Positions 1 through 9,446 of a DNA stretch of 64,000 bases are shown here, in pieces. The position numbers and the translations under genes were made by a program. The DNA comes from JBMNOZ01 sp050943335 (GTDB lineage: Bacteria; Bacillota; Desulfitobacteriia; Desulfitobacteriales; Syntrophobotulaceae). The notes beneath the pieces are model-generated. The model was not told where the DNA came from. It did not search any database and worked only from the letters and a program-made list of their open reading frames with translations. The stretch is taken from assembly GCA_050943335.1 (NCBI GenBank), contig JBMNOZ010000012.1, positions 1 to 64,000 on the forward strand. Direction: 5' to 3'. Each line of letters begins with the position of its first letter. Within the stretch, counting starts at the first letter, position 1.

Positions 1-2
1 AA

Positions 3-701
3 GACCGGGACAATGGAATTTTAATTGAAGAGATTAGCGGACGATATTTTAAAGGTAAAGTCATGCTTATTCAGGATCCTACTCAACTGAGGTTAGCAGT
101 TACCAAAGAATTGGGAACAGCGGGACAGAGGTTGTCCGAATTAGTCGCTGAAAATGGGGCTATTGCCGGTATTAATGGGGGCGGTTTCTACGACCCCAAC
201 GCTCAAGGAAATGGAGCTTTCCCGGAAGGGATCACCGTTTTGGACGGTCAAATTATTCATAATAGCCTGGGCATGAAAAGAGCCAATATTATCGGTTTTA
301 ATTCCAAAGGGCGTCTGATTCTTAAGGAGTTATCAGTTTCGCAAATCGAATCCGAAGATATCCAACACGCCGTTTCTTTCATTCCAAACCTTATCTTGCA
401 AGGGCAACCGCAAATTAGTGGAGATGGAGGCTGGGGGCTCGCCCCGCGAACTGGGATCGGACAAAAAGCTGACGGTACTGTTATCTTAGTGGTTATCGAC
501 GGTCGAATTCCAGGTTGGAGCGCAGGGGCTACCCTGAGAGACTTAATGAATGTTTTTATTGAATACGGTGCGGAAAACGCAGCTAACCTAGACGGAGGCT
601 CTTCTACGGAAATGATTTACAACGGACAGATTATCAATAGACTCTGGAATGTTTTTGGAGAGCGGTATATTCCGACTGCTTTTATTGTTATGCCTCGCTA
701 A
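3..701 (+). CDS. Phosphodiester glycosidase family protein (NAGPA domain), 5' partial
   Basis: The open frame runs in from the window edge: codons from base 3 read DRDNGILIEEISGRYFKGKV before the first internal ATG at 63, so the true start lies upstream. The visible part is the C-terminal catalytic module of the NAGPA/DUF2233 family. It shows INGGGFYD near the start, the glycine-rich APRTGIG segment, VIDGR, and the signature NLDGGSSTEM near the end. In this family the domain removes sugars linked through phosphodiesters, and bacterial members are usually exported cell-envelope proteins. An N-terminal membrane anchor would be expected upstream but cannot be seen. The substrate is unknown. The next gene begins 29 bases downstream on the same strand and is probably co-transcribed. 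Confidence 0.85.
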   Translation, partial: DRDNGILIEEISGRYFKGKVMLIQDPTQLRLAVTKELGTAGQRLSELVAENGAIAGINGGGFYDPNAQGNGAFPEGITVLDGQIIHNSLGMKRANIIGFNSKGRLILKELSVSQIESEDIQHAVSFIPNLILQGQPQISGDGGWGLAPRTGIGQKADGTVILVVIDGRIPGWSAGATLRDLMNVFIEYGAENAANLDGGSSTEMIYNGQIINRLWNVFGERYIPTAFIVMPR

Positions 702-730
702 AACATAGTTCCATAATCCGGGAGGAAAAG

Positions 731-1807
731 TTGAGAACAAGACTGAAAAAATTTTTATGTTTTATTGTAGCCTCTATTCTATTACAAGTGGCAATTTTCT
801 TTTTCTTAGATTATAAAGCCGACCAGATGATAAACCCTTATTTTCGCTTGGATAAGGCTACAAAAATTAATATTGATCTCCATAAAGCCCATTCTTTTAG
901 CTTGTCATTTAATAATGGGTTTTTAGCTTTTCTTAAGGAAGGGCAACTACAGGTTCTAAACCTCATCGCTAATGAACTGTGCTTTACAAGTGCCTCTTTT
1001 TTCTCCCCGGATTCTTCTGTGTTAGCCTATAAATGGCTCCCAGATCGCAACGGTTTAATTTTCGTCCTGAGTAATAATCAAGATAAGGGTTCCGTATTTT
1101 TATACACCTTAGATCTGCAAACTGCCGCCATTTCAGAAACCTCCCCCTCCTTTAAACCGTTGCTTATCAGGCCCCTGGACTTACCGATTCAGGAGATTAT
1201 AGACATTGATTTGTCCACCTACACCAATAATATTTATATTTTGTTTCGAGATATATTTGCTAAGCAACGTTTATGTAAAATTGACATCATGAAAACACTT
1301 AACTTTTTGGATACTCCGTCAGAAACTATTAGCAGGATTGCGGTCTCTAATAAACTGGGAACAGTTGTCCTTCAAAGTAGAGACCAGGACCAAAACACTA
1401 TCAAGATTTTAGAAGGGAGTGAAAAAAAAATCCTTTTAGAAGGATCTGAAAATTTCTTGCTTGGTTTTCAAGAAAAAATTTGGGTGGGAAAAATTCGTGG
1501 AAACCGTTTATCCGAAATCTTATCTTATCCCAGTGATTCTCTAATGGAGGATGAGAAATTTGAAAAGGCCGGAACTAGTGTTTGGCACGGGGAGATTATT
1601 TGGGACAATCCGCAAGTTTTTATTTCTGCTGATGAAAAAATATTGTTTAAAAGCCAGGAGTTTTTAAATATCATCTCCCCAGATGGTCAGAGTTTCCGTA
1701 AAAACTTACCTTTGAACTCCGAAATCATCCTCTCGCCAACGGGCAAAATGTACCTGGAAGTAAAAAAAGAAAACGCTCAGTCCGTTTACTACTGGCGTTC
1801 AATTTAG
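731..1807 (+). CDS. Hypothetical membrane-anchored protein
   Basis: This 358-residue protein starts at a TTG, supported by a GGAGG five bases upstream. A basic start (MRTRLKK) is followed by one strongly hydrophobic segment at about residues 8-27, which predicts an N-terminal anchor or uncleaved signal. The rest is exported and rich in short hydrophobic/polar beta-type stretches (for example FLAFLKEGQLQVL and LIFVLSN), suggesting a beta-propeller-like fold of the TolB/WD40 kind. That is inference. I recognise no catalytic motif. It follows the NAGPA gene closely and ends seven bases before the stop of the convergent UPF0182 gene. Function unknown. Confidence 0.7.
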   Translation: MRTRLKKFLCFIVASILLQVAIFFFLDYKADQMINPYFRLDKATKINIDLHKAHSFSLSFNNGFLAFLKEGQLQVLNLIANELCFTSASFFSPDSSVLAYKWLPDRNGLIFVLSNNQDKGSVFLYTLDLQTAAISETSPSFKPLLIRPLDLPIQEIIDIDLSTYTNNIYILFRDIFAKQRLCKIDIMKTLNFLDTPSETISRIAVSNKLGTVVLQSRDQDQNTIKILEGSEKKILLEGSENFLLGFQEKIWVGKIRGNRLSEILSYPSDSLMEDEKFEKAGTSVWHGEIIWDNPQVFISADEKILFKSQEFLNIISPDGQSFRKNLPLNSEIILSPTGKMYLEVKKENAQSVYYWRSI

Positions 1808-1813
1808 GATTAC

Positions 1814-4606
1814 CTACTCCTCTGTCTCTTGAAATTCATTTTCTCCCGCCTTTTCATCAATTAAGGCCGTGAGCTGGTTTTCTAAAGAATCCAGCAGTTC
1901 GCGCATCTTTTTTATTTGCTTAAGAAGATCGTCAATGTTCTGAGCTTCCAGAGAGAGATCTTCAATTTGATCCTCAGCCTCTTGAATTAAAAGGGTTGAT
2001 TTTTGCAAAGCTGGGGTGTTTTTTCCGAAAATCTTTCTTAACCCTTCTTCAACACTCTTGGCCATAACTAAATTGTCCTCATAAGCGACAATCACCCTTC
2101 TTATTTCCGGAATACCGCCACTAGTAGTAGATTGAAGATAGATCGGTTCGACAAACAAAAAATTTCCGCCAATAGGGATAACCAATAGGTTTCCTCTTAT
2201 CACACTCGACCCCTGTTGATTCCACAACGCAAGTTGGCGTGAGATTTCAGGATCCTGGTCAATTCTTGATTCTATCTGAAAAGGACCGTCGATCTCAATG
2301 TTTTTCGGCAACTTGTAAAGAATTAATTTTCCGTAATTATCCCCATCCATCCTAGCCGCTAGCCAGGCTATTAAATTATTGCGCAAATTAGACTCACTGG
2401 AGGCCGGAGTAAAGGGTAACATCAAGACAAATTCTGGTTGTGTTTCTCCGGGAAGAGTCATAATCACGAAATAAGGTTCGACATGCTGAGGGTCTGAACC
2501 ATAGAGTTCTTTAGCTACACTCCATGTGTCTTCTTTATTGTAGAAATCTTTCGGATTTGTCATATGGAAACTATTGAGCATATCACTTTGAATTTTAAAC
2601 ATGGTTTCGGGATAGCGAAGATGAGACTTTAAAGAATAAGGCATCTCTGAGATGTCTTTAAAGACGCCAGGGAAGATTTTAGAATAGGTCTTTAGAATAG
2701 GATCGTCATAATCCAAAGCATAAAAATCTACCGTGCCGTTATAAGCATCAACCACTGCTTTAATGGAATTGCGGATATAATTTAAATCCTTGTCCGGATA
2801 TTTGCTCGAATATGGTATGGTGTTAGCAGTAGTATAGCCGTCAATAATCCATTTAATCCCACCGTTGTCGATCACAGGATAAGGATCATCATCGTACTCA
2901 AAGAACGGAGCCAATTTTTGCACTCGCTCCAGGATGTTGCGGTACAGAAGAATCTTGCTCTGAGAAGTAACTTCCCGAGCTAAATAAAAGCGGGGAGTGG
3001 TCCTATGCAAAGAAATCATTAACTTGTTAAAGGGAGTTAAAGTAATCCCCGTTGTCCCGTTATAGTTATTTTCAGCGTTACCAGTACCTCGAGGATAATC
3101 AAATTCTTTGAACCTAGTGTTGACAACAACCCAATCGTTAGTAAGCTCACCAAAATAAATTCTCGGTTCTGTAATACTTAATTCCGGATAATCGCTTTGG
3201 GGAGGAATATTACTCACCGCAAAAGCCGGCAACCCTTTAGCCGTTAGCTCATTAGCAAAGGAAAGAGCTATACCAAATCCATGGGTATATCTGAATTTTG
3301 TATTTACAAAAGTTTGGGCCTTTGGTTCTAAATCCTGAATAGATATCTCTCGGGGGGAGATCATAACTTGACGATATTCTCCGTTGATTTTGTAGCGGTC
3401 AATATCGATATCTTGGAACTTGTAATAAAGCCGTATCCCTTGCTTTTGAGTGTAAATTTGAATCATGGGCCGGGGATCGTTCAACCGGATATTTTCTAAA
3501 GTATTAATTTCCGCTTTTAAATCGAAGCTATCAATAGGAGCGTTACCGGGATAATCCTTTTCCTCAATTTTATCCAAACCGTACGCAAATCTGGTCAGTT
3601 CTATCTCACTAGCAATGTATGGAGTTTCCTTATCCAATTCATTAGGGATCACAATAAGAGATTGGACTGCCGAAGGGAGAATTCCATGACCCAAAATAGA
3701 AATAAAAATCAGGAAAGGGGCCGGGATGATAATAAAGCGGCTATCTTGAAACTTAAGGGAGAATAAAGATAAAACAAAACAAATAAGAGTTAAAAAAATT
3801 AGAATTTTTAGAACCGGCAAAGATACATGAATATCGGTATATCCCGCTCCGGTAACGTAACCATTCTGAGTATAGACCAAACGAAAACGTTCTAAATAAT
3901 AGCCAAAAGCCTTTAAAGCAAATAAAATAGCTAATAGAATGCCGATATGTTTTCTCGCAGTAGGATCCATGACTACCGCACCTTTTTTCCAGAAGAGAAT
4001 AGAATTTATTTTTATAATTCGAGTGATAAGATAAAAGAGAACTGTAAAAACAGTTAAAATCAACAGCGGTGGAAAAAAGGCATTATAAAGAGTTTGGAAA
4101 AAAGGAAGTTTAAATACAAAAAAACTAAGATCTCTATTAAACAATGGGTCGTTCAGGTCAAAGGGAGAAGAATTAATAAAACACAAAACATCCAGCCAAC
4201 CTGTAAAACCAACAATAAAACTGACTACTACACTGATCAGAGCTGAAATAATTAACAAATAAATTGTTACCTTTCGCTGATCAATGGGCGGAGTAGGACG
4301 GTAGTAGTCTTCAACCAGCCTAATTCGTCTTTTGACTTTATTGTTATAAAAGGTTGTAAAAGCATGTCGGCCGGATATTAGAGTACCGGCTATCAAAACA
4401 AAAAGCATCGACCCATTAATTAATTGGATAACCAACTTGCTTAATAATGGAGTCCAAAAAAGTATCGGATAGCCTAGATCATGAAACCAGAGCCAGTCCT
4501 CATACAAACCACTGCCAATGGAGAGAATGACAATGAAAATAACTAATAACAGTGCAATTCGCAACAAAGGCTTTAAGGGACGCCGCATTAGTTTTGCGGA
4601 TTTCAA
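1814..4606 (-). CDS. UPF0182 family large membrane protein
   Basis: The frame can be extended to a GTG at 4636. A full AAGGAGG at 4614-4620 sits seven bases before an in-frame TTG at 4606, so I choose that start (930 residues). About the first 330 residues hold several hydrophobic helices with a WLWFHDLGYP segment. A long soluble, probably extracytoplasmic region follows, including TRFAYGLDKI, RYTHGFGIALS and LMLPFTP. The C-terminal ~70 residues are acidic and likely coiled coil. This layout is the UPF0182/COG1615 family, whose function is unknown. It is divergent from trxB. The family call is firm; the role is not known. Confidence 0.88.
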   Translation of the reverse strand: MKSAKLMRRPLKPLLRIALLLVIFIVILSIGSGLYEDWLWFHDLGYPILFWTPLLSKLVIQLINGSMLFVLIAGTLISGRHAFTTFYNNKVKRRIRLVEDYYRPTPPIDQRKVTIYLLIISALISVVVSFIVGFTGWLDVLCFINSSPFDLNDPLFNRDLSFFVFKLPFFQTLYNAFFPPLLILTVFTVLFYLITRIIKINSILFWKKGAVVMDPTARKHIGILLAILFALKAFGYYLERFRLVYTQNGYVTGAGYTDIHVSLPVLKILIFLTLICFVLSLFSLKFQDSRFIIIPAPFLIFISILGHGILPSAVQSLIVIPNELDKETPYIASEIELTRFAYGLDKIEEKDYPGNAPIDSFDLKAEINTLENIRLNDPRPMIQIYTQKQGIRLYYKFQDIDIDRYKINGEYRQVMISPREISIQDLEPKAQTFVNTKFRYTHGFGIALSFANELTAKGLPAFAVSNIPPQSDYPELSITEPRIYFGELTNDWVVVNTRFKEFDYPRGTGNAENNYNGTTGITLTPFNKLMISLHRTTPRFYLAREVTSQSKILLYRNILERVQKLAPFFEYDDDPYPVIDNGGIKWIIDGYTTANTIPYSSKYPDKDLNYIRNSIKAVVDAYNGTVDFYALDYDDPILKTYSKIFPGVFKDISEMPYSLKSHLRYPETMFKIQSDMLNSFHMTNPKDFYNKEDTWSVAKELYGSDPQHVEPYFVIMTLPGETQPEFVLMLPFTPASSESNLRNNLIAWLAARMDGDNYGKLILYKLPKNIEIDGPFQIESRIDQDPEISRQLALWNQQGSSVIRGNLLVIPIGGNFLFVEPIYLQSTTSGGIPEIRRVIVAYEDNLVMAKSVEEGLRKIFGKNTPALQKSTLLIQEAEDQIEDLSLEAQNIDDLLKQIKKMRELLDSLENQLTALIDEKAGENEFQETEE

Positions 4607-4777
4607 GTAATTTCCTCCTTCATCGAACAGAACCACTTAATTAGGTTGGGAAGCATTTTTATTATTATGTATAATTCCTATCGAGATTAGAATAATACCC
4701 GTAAAACTTCCCTTAAGTAAATTTCTGATATATACTTTATTATACTTCATATGTCAATTAAATAGGTTGGTGAGACT

Positions 4778-5689
4778 ATGTACGATGTGATCATTGTCGG
4801 CGGGGGACCGGCCGGTTTAACAGCTGCAATTTACGCCGCTCGCGGGGGGTTAAAGACTGCTGTTATTGAAGCTATGATGCCCGGCGGCCAGGCGGCAGCA
4901 ACAGAAAGAATAGAAAACTACCCTGGATTTATCGAGGGAATTCCGGGCTTCGAACTGGCGAATATCTTTTATAAACAGGCTGAAAAGCAGGGAGCTGAGT
5001 TCTTTTTTGAATCAGTTCTGAGTATAGATTTTTCTGAAAACAAGAAAATTGTCCATACTGATAGGCGTTCTTTCGAGGCTAAAGCTATTATAATCGCTGC
5101 GGGTTCAAAACCCAAGCTCTTGGGAGTCGTTGGAGAAGAAAAATTTCAAGGCCGCGGGGTATCTTATTGTGCTACATGTGATGGTGCTTTTTTCAAGGAC
5201 AAACGAGTTGCCGTGGTTGGCGGGGGCAATTCTGCTTTAGAAGAGGCTGTTTACCTAACCAAGTTTGCTTCTGAAGTTAATATTATTCATCGGCGAAAAC
5301 AATTTCGAGCTACCCAAATCGCAGTGGAGAAAGCCCAAAATAACCCTAAAATTAAAATGATTCTCGACTCGATAGTGGAAGAGATTGTCGGCCAGGACAG
5401 GACAGAAAAACTTATTTTGCGAAATGTAAAAACCAATGAAAAGTCGGAACTAGCAGTGGACGGAGTTTTTATTTATATTGGTACCCAACCCAATACTAAA
5501 TTTGCGGCCAACTATTTACAAACTGATGAAACCGGTTATATTATTACCGATGAGCTTCTCCGAACGAATATAGAAGGAGTCTACGCCGCCGGAGATATCC
5601 GCAACACCCCTTTGCGACAGGTGGCAACAGCAGTCGGAGACGGCGCTTTAGCAGCGGTACAAGTAGAAAAGTACCTAGCTACTAAATAA
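4778..5689 (+). CDS. trxB: Thioredoxin-disulfide reductase
   Basis: This cytoplasmic FAD enzyme of 303 residues passes electrons from NADPH to thioredoxin. It has the N-terminal FAD-binding motif GGGPAGLTAA (residues 8-17) and the redox-active CATC (C131, C134). The NADPH-binding GGGNSALEEA follows, with HRRKQFRA downstream. The closing AAGDIRNTPLRQVATAVGDG is also present. The length is normal for low-molecular-weight TrxB. The HRR...R residues typical of NADPH preference are present. It is transcribed alone, divergently from the UPF0182 gene. The ribosome site upstream (GGTTGGTGAG) is only moderate. Confidence 0.95.
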   Translation: MYDVIIVGGGPAGLTAAIYAARGGLKTAVIEAMMPGGQAAATERIENYPGFIEGIPGFELANIFYKQAEKQGAEFFFESVLSIDFSENKKIVHTDRRSFEAKAIIIAAGSKPKLLGVVGEEKFQGRGVSYCATCDGAFFKDKRVAVVGGGNSALEEAVYLTKFASEVNIIHRRKQFRATQIAVEKAQNNPKIKMILDSIVEEIVGQDRTEKLILRNVKTNEKSELAVDGVFIYIGTQPNTKFAANYLQTDETGYIITDELLRTNIEGVYAAGDIRNTPLRQVATAVGDGALAAVQVEKYLATK

Positions 5690-5785
5690 TCAGCTAATCA
5701 AAGGCTTTAAGGCATTTATTACCAGAGAGACACGCACTTTCCACTTTAATTTTCATACCATATACAAAAAAAGGAGGTATGAAAA

Positions 5786-6067
5786 ATGCTCTTTGGTAAA
5801 AATCCTGATCATATGGAACCAGGAATGGATATGTCTGAAGGCCACTTCCATATGGGCCCTCATGGCCATTGTCATGTTGACCCGCTCCACTATTGCGAGC
5901 CGGTTAGAGAGTGCCCGGAAGTCTATGTGGTAAAGAAAGGCGATACTGTTTATAAAATTGCACAAAGATATTGCGTCGATTGGCGCGAACTAGCCAGATT
6001 TAATAATTTATGCAATCCTAATCTTATTTATCCGGGAGATAGACTCTTTATTCCACCCCGTTGTTAA
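5786..6067 (+). CDS. LysM domain protein with His/Met-rich N-terminus (spore-coat type)
   Basis: This small protein has 93 residues and a strong AAAGGAGG site before the ATG. The last ~50 residues form one LysM domain (YVVKKGDTVYKIAQRY ... LIYPGDRLFIPP), which binds peptidoglycan-type glycans. The first ~40 residues are rich in histidine and methionine (HFHMGPHGHCHVDPLHYC) and could bind metal ions. There is no signal peptide or membrane helix. Together with the small size this fits spore coat/cortex-associated SafA-like proteins assembled from inside the mother cell rather than a secreted hydrolase. That placement is inference. It is monocistronic, with a GC-rich hairpin just downstream. Confidence 0.75.
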   Translation: MLFGKNPDHMEPGMDMSEGHFHMGPHGHCHVDPLHYCEPVRECPEVYVVKKGDTVYKIAQRYCVDWRELARFNNLCNPNLIYPGDRLFIPPRC

Positions 6068-6083
6068 TCTTATAGCAAAAACA

Positions 6084-6115
6084 GGGATGGACACGGGACA
6101 TTCCCGAACCATCCC
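6084..6115 (+). terminator. GC-rich hairpin after the LysM gene
   Basis: GGGATGG (6084-6090) pairs with CCATCCC (6109-6115), and GGGA/TCCC pair inside. It lies 16 bases after the LysM stop codon. There is no clear U-tract immediately after the stem, so a terminator role is plausible but not certain. Confidence 0.45.
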
Positions 6116-6179
6116 CATCCGGCCATAAAAGACATTATTTTCTTGTCATTCAAACTAGCATCCTGGGAATGATACTAAT

Positions 6180-6253
6180 AAGCTCACAGGTCTTAGCAAG
6201 GTGGTTTTGTTTGTTTTCCTAATTGCCATCGATAGTTAAGATTTTGTGAGCTT
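6180..6253 (+). other. Long nested inverted repeat upstream of the PBP gene
   Basis: AAGCTCACA (6180-6188) is the exact reverse complement of TGTGAGCTT (6245-6253). Between them TCTTA pairs with TAAGA, and GGTGG pairs with CCATC through one G-U wobble. The result is three stacked helices with a U-rich apical loop. It sits upstream of a plausible extended -10 (TGCTAAAAT, 6278-6286) for the PBP gene. It could therefore be a separate small RNA, a DNA-level binding site or part of a longer leader. I do not recognise a known riboswitch class. Confidence 0.45.
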
Positions 6254-6323
6254 TAATCATGTTTTTACTCCAAATTATGCTAAAATATAGAAGATATCTA
6301 TCAAGGGCAGAGGGAGATAAAAC

Positions 6324-8345
6324 GTGAAAAAAAAGAAGCTTTACTTTTCTAGAGCCTGGATAGTGTACATATTATTAACGGTCATGATGTTTGCTGTGCT
6401 TGGGAAACTCTTTTATCTGCAAGTAATAAAGGCTGCAGAATTGAAAGCCAGGGGAGCGACTTTAAGAGGGGACAATAACCAAGCTATGATCTATAATCGG
6501 GGGATGATAACCGATGCCCAGGGTAATATTCTGGCTAAAAGTATACCTGCTAAAGATATCTATGCAGACCCTAAATACTTAACTACCGCTCTGAAAAAAA
6601 AATATAAAGGAATCACCGACGCCGAACTTCTTGAGAAGAAAAAAGCAATTGCAGATGATTTAGCCTCCATTCTCGAAAAAGACAGTTCGACTATCTTCAA
6701 ACTTCTGTCCCAAGATTCATCCTGGGTTAGCTTGGCGAAACAGGTCGAGATGGATAAAGTCGAACAGATAAAAGATCTGGACATCTCTGGGATTGGCTAT
6801 ACAGACATTTATAAACGAATTTACCCCGCTGGAAATATGGCAGCTTCAGTTTTAGGAATAGTCAATATGGCTGGCGACGGGGTAGAGGGCTTGGAATACT
6901 CATACAATGAAGAACTGAATGGTGATCAACAATTTGAAACTGAAGATGGAGCTGTAAAACCAAGAGAAGCGTTAGTCAATGAAAATGTTCAAACTGGTTA
7001 CAATTTAACTCTGACTTTGGATTCTACTATTCAACATTTAGTAGAGAGGGAACTTAACAGTATAGTTGAAGAGACACAGCCACAGGGGGCGGTCATAATC
7101 GCCATGGAACCCAAAACCGGTAAAATATTAGGAATGGGTTCCCGGCCAACTTTTGACCCCAACAATTATGCCGACACCAGGGCTGAAGACCGAAAAAATT
7201 TAGCGATCAGCATGGTCTACGAGCCGGGTTCAACTTTTAAAATTATCACTGCTGCTGCGGCTCTTGAGGAAAACAAACTCTCACCCACTAAAAAATATAA
7301 CGATCCCGGTTATCTTGTTGTCGGTTCCAGAACAATTACCAATTGGGATTCAGATAGAAAGGCTCACGGAGTAATTTCTTTTGCCGATGGAATGAAGCTC
7401 TCTTCCAACGTTGTCCTGGCGCAAGTAGGTAAAGAGCTGGGGAAAGAAACTTTCTATACTTACCTAAAATCCTTTGGTTTTGGCAGTAAGACAAAAATTG
7501 ATATCGCTGGGGAAGAGCAGGGTTTGCTTTTGGACTTAAAAGCAGTAAAGGATTTAGAATTAGCTACCATGTCATTTGGCCAAGCAAATCTAGTGACTCC
7601 TATTCAGCTTTTGACTGCAGTTTGCGCGGCTGCTAACGGTGGAAATCTAATGCAGCCTTATATAGTCGAGCGGATTACGGATGCCGAAGGTCGAACCTTG
7701 CATGTAAACCAACCTAAAGTGACCCGCCAAGTAATTTCTCCAAGCACCAGCAAAATAGTAAACGAAATTTTAGTAGGTGTTGTCACTGAGGGAACCGGGA
7801 GCAGGGCAAAAATACCGGGAATAGAAGTGGCAGGCAAAACCGGAACAGCGCAAAAAATTGATCCCCAAACAGGAGCTTATTCTAGCACTGATTTTATTGT
7901 TTCTTTTGTCGGCTATGCACCTGCCAGCGATCCTAAAATTGCTGTATTGGTGGTTATCGACACTCCCCGGAGTGAAGTGGTTCAAGGGGGTACACTGGCT
8001 GGTCCCCGGGTCAAAAATATAATTCAAGGCGCCTTGCAATATTATGGTCTAGCTGTTTCTTCCGAAACTCCCAGCAGTATTATCGACACTACCCAACAAG
8101 AACAACCTGCTAAACACCGCTCTTCTTCCCAAGAGACAACTACTATTACGCCCGGAAAAGGAGAAACAGTGGTTCCCGACTTAATCGGCCTTACTATGAG
8201 AGAGGCGGGACAAAAGTTAGGTGAGAAAAACCTTCGTTATATTTTCGCCGGTAGCGGCTTGGCGTCTAAGCAATTTCCCGAGCCGGGTAAAATTGTCAAT
8301 CAGGGTGATACCGTTGAAGTGTTATTCGGAGAAGAAGAAAACTAG
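6324..8345 (+). CDS. Penicillin-binding transpeptidase with PASTA domain (SpoVD/FtsI type)
   Basis: This 673-residue class B PBP has one N-terminal membrane helix (about residues 11-30) and a dimerisation region containing RGMITDAQGNILA. The transpeptidase domain carries the active-site STFK (S303-K306), SSN (360-362) and KTG (505-507). A Thr/Ser/Gln-rich linker leads to one C-terminal PASTA domain (about 615-672). The enzyme cross-links peptidoglycan outside the membrane. The PASTA tail and the location away from a division (dcw) cluster favour a SpoVD-like role in spore cortex synthesis over FtsI, but sequence alone does not settle it. The first M42 gene starts 42 bases downstream. Confidence 0.9.
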   Translation: MKKKKLYFSRAWIVYILLTVMMFAVLGKLFYLQVIKAAELKARGATLRGDNNQAMIYNRGMITDAQGNILAKSIPAKDIYADPKYLTTALKKKYKGITDAELLEKKKAIADDLASILEKDSSTIFKLLSQDSSWVSLAKQVEMDKVEQIKDLDISGIGYTDIYKRIYPAGNMAASVLGIVNMAGDGVEGLEYSYNEELNGDQQFETEDGAVKPREALVNENVQTGYNLTLTLDSTIQHLVERELNSIVEETQPQGAVIIAMEPKTGKILGMGSRPTFDPNNYADTRAEDRKNLAISMVYEPGSTFKIITAAAALEENKLSPTKKYNDPGYLVVGSRTITNWDSDRKAHGVISFADGMKLSSNVVLAQVGKELGKETFYTYLKSFGFGSKTKIDIAGEEQGLLLDLKAVKDLELATMSFGQANLVTPIQLLTAVCAAANGGNLMQPYIVERITDAEGRTLHVNQPKVTRQVISPSTSKIVNEILVGVVTEGTGSRAKIPGIEVAGKTGTAQKIDPQTGAYSSTDFIVSFVGYAPASDPKIAVLVVIDTPRSEVVQGGTLAGPRVKNIIQGALQYYGLAVSSETPSSIIDTTQQEQPAKHRSSSQETTTITPGKGETVVPDLIGLTMREAGQKLGEKNLRYIFAGSGLASKQFPEPGKIVNQGDTVEVLFGEEEN

Positions 8346-8387
8346 TTCTAGGATAATAAGACAGAGAAAAGGAAAGGATGAAAACAA

Positions 8388-9446
8388 ATGTCAGCAAATT
8401 CCTTGAAACTAGCTCGAGAAACAGTAATGTTGCTAAGCGAAAGCGCCGCGGTTTCAGGCTCGGAATATAAAATGACTCCTCTCCTAACTGAAATATTTCA
8501 AAAACTTCAGGTCGATATTCAAACCGATTTTAGAGGCAACCACTATATGTACAAAAAAGGCACCAGGGGCAAGGAAACTGTTATCCTTGCCGCTCATCTC
8601 GATGAAATCGGGCTAATAGTTACCCATTTGGATGAGTTAGGTTTTGTTCGCTTCTCTAAAATTGGAGGCCTTGACCATCGCACCCTATTGAATCAGGAAG
8701 TTATAATTCACAGCTCTGAAAATATTCGCGGCATAATTACTTTAATTGAAAGTAAGGAAAGACCCCATTCCCAAAACACCTTTTTCTTTGAAGATTTGGC
8801 CATTGATATCGGTTATGAAAGATTATCAGCTACCGAGCTAGTCCGGCCGGGAGATCCAATCAGCCTTGTAAGAAAACCCCTTTCTTTACTTAACCAAAGG
8901 ATAGCCGGCAAAGCTTTAGATAATCGGGCGGGCGTGACCGCCTTAGTCGTTTGTTTGCAGGAGTTAGAAAAAATACAACACCAACACAATGTGGTAGCGA
9001 TAACTACCGCTCAAGAAGAACTAGGTTTAAGAGGAGCTATAACAGGAACAGCTAAAATAAAACCCGAGCTAGCTGTGGCTGTCGATGTTACCCACGCTCA
9101 AAGCCTGGATACAAATAACCAAGTTAGAATTCAACTCGGTAAAGGACCGGTTATTGCCCGGGGACCCAATATTCATCCTCGGGTTTTTTCAGAGCTTCAA
9201 ACTGTCGCTCAGGATAATCGCCTCCCTCATCAAATCCAAGCTATTGCTGGACCGACTGGAACCGACGCCCGAGTTATTCAATTAAGCGAGAAGGGTATTC
9301 CAACTGGGTTAGTATCAATCCCTTTAAGGTATATGCATAGTTCAGTGGAAACGCTGTCCCTAATGGATATTGTCGATTGCGGAAAGCTTCTTGCGTACTT
9401 TATTGCCTCATTACCTGCTGAGTTGGAGGAATTAACATGCTTTTAA
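8388..9446 (+). CDS. M42 family metallopeptidase, copy 1
   Basis: A 352-residue cytoplasmic di-metal aminopeptidase of the M42 (TET/glutamyl aminopeptidase, often labelled endoglucanase M) family. Visible motifs are the metal-binding AAHLDEIG, LDNRAG, the catalytic TAQEELGLRG, the aspartate ligand in AVDVTHA, and the C-terminal YMHSSVE histidine. The GPTGTDA loop matches the family. M42 enzymes assemble into large shells that trim peptides. It is the first of three tandem paralogues, and its stop overlaps the next start by ten bases, suggesting translational coupling. It may share a transcript with the upstream PBP gene. Confidence 0.9.
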   Translation: MSANSLKLARETVMLLSESAAVSGSEYKMTPLLTEIFQKLQVDIQTDFRGNHYMYKKGTRGKETVILAAHLDEIGLIVTHLDELGFVRFSKIGGLDHRTLLNQEVIIHSSENIRGIITLIESKERPHSQNTFFFEDLAIDIGYERLSATELVRPGDPISLVRKPLSLLNQRIAGKALDNRAGVTALVVCLQELEKIQHQHNVVAITTAQEELGLRGAITGTAKIKPELAVAVDVTHAQSLDTNNQVRIQLGKGPVIARGPNIHPRVFSELQTVAQDNRLPHQIQAIAGPTGTDARVIQLSEKGIPTGLVSIPLRYMHSSVETLSLMDIVDCGKLLAYFIASLPAELEELTCF

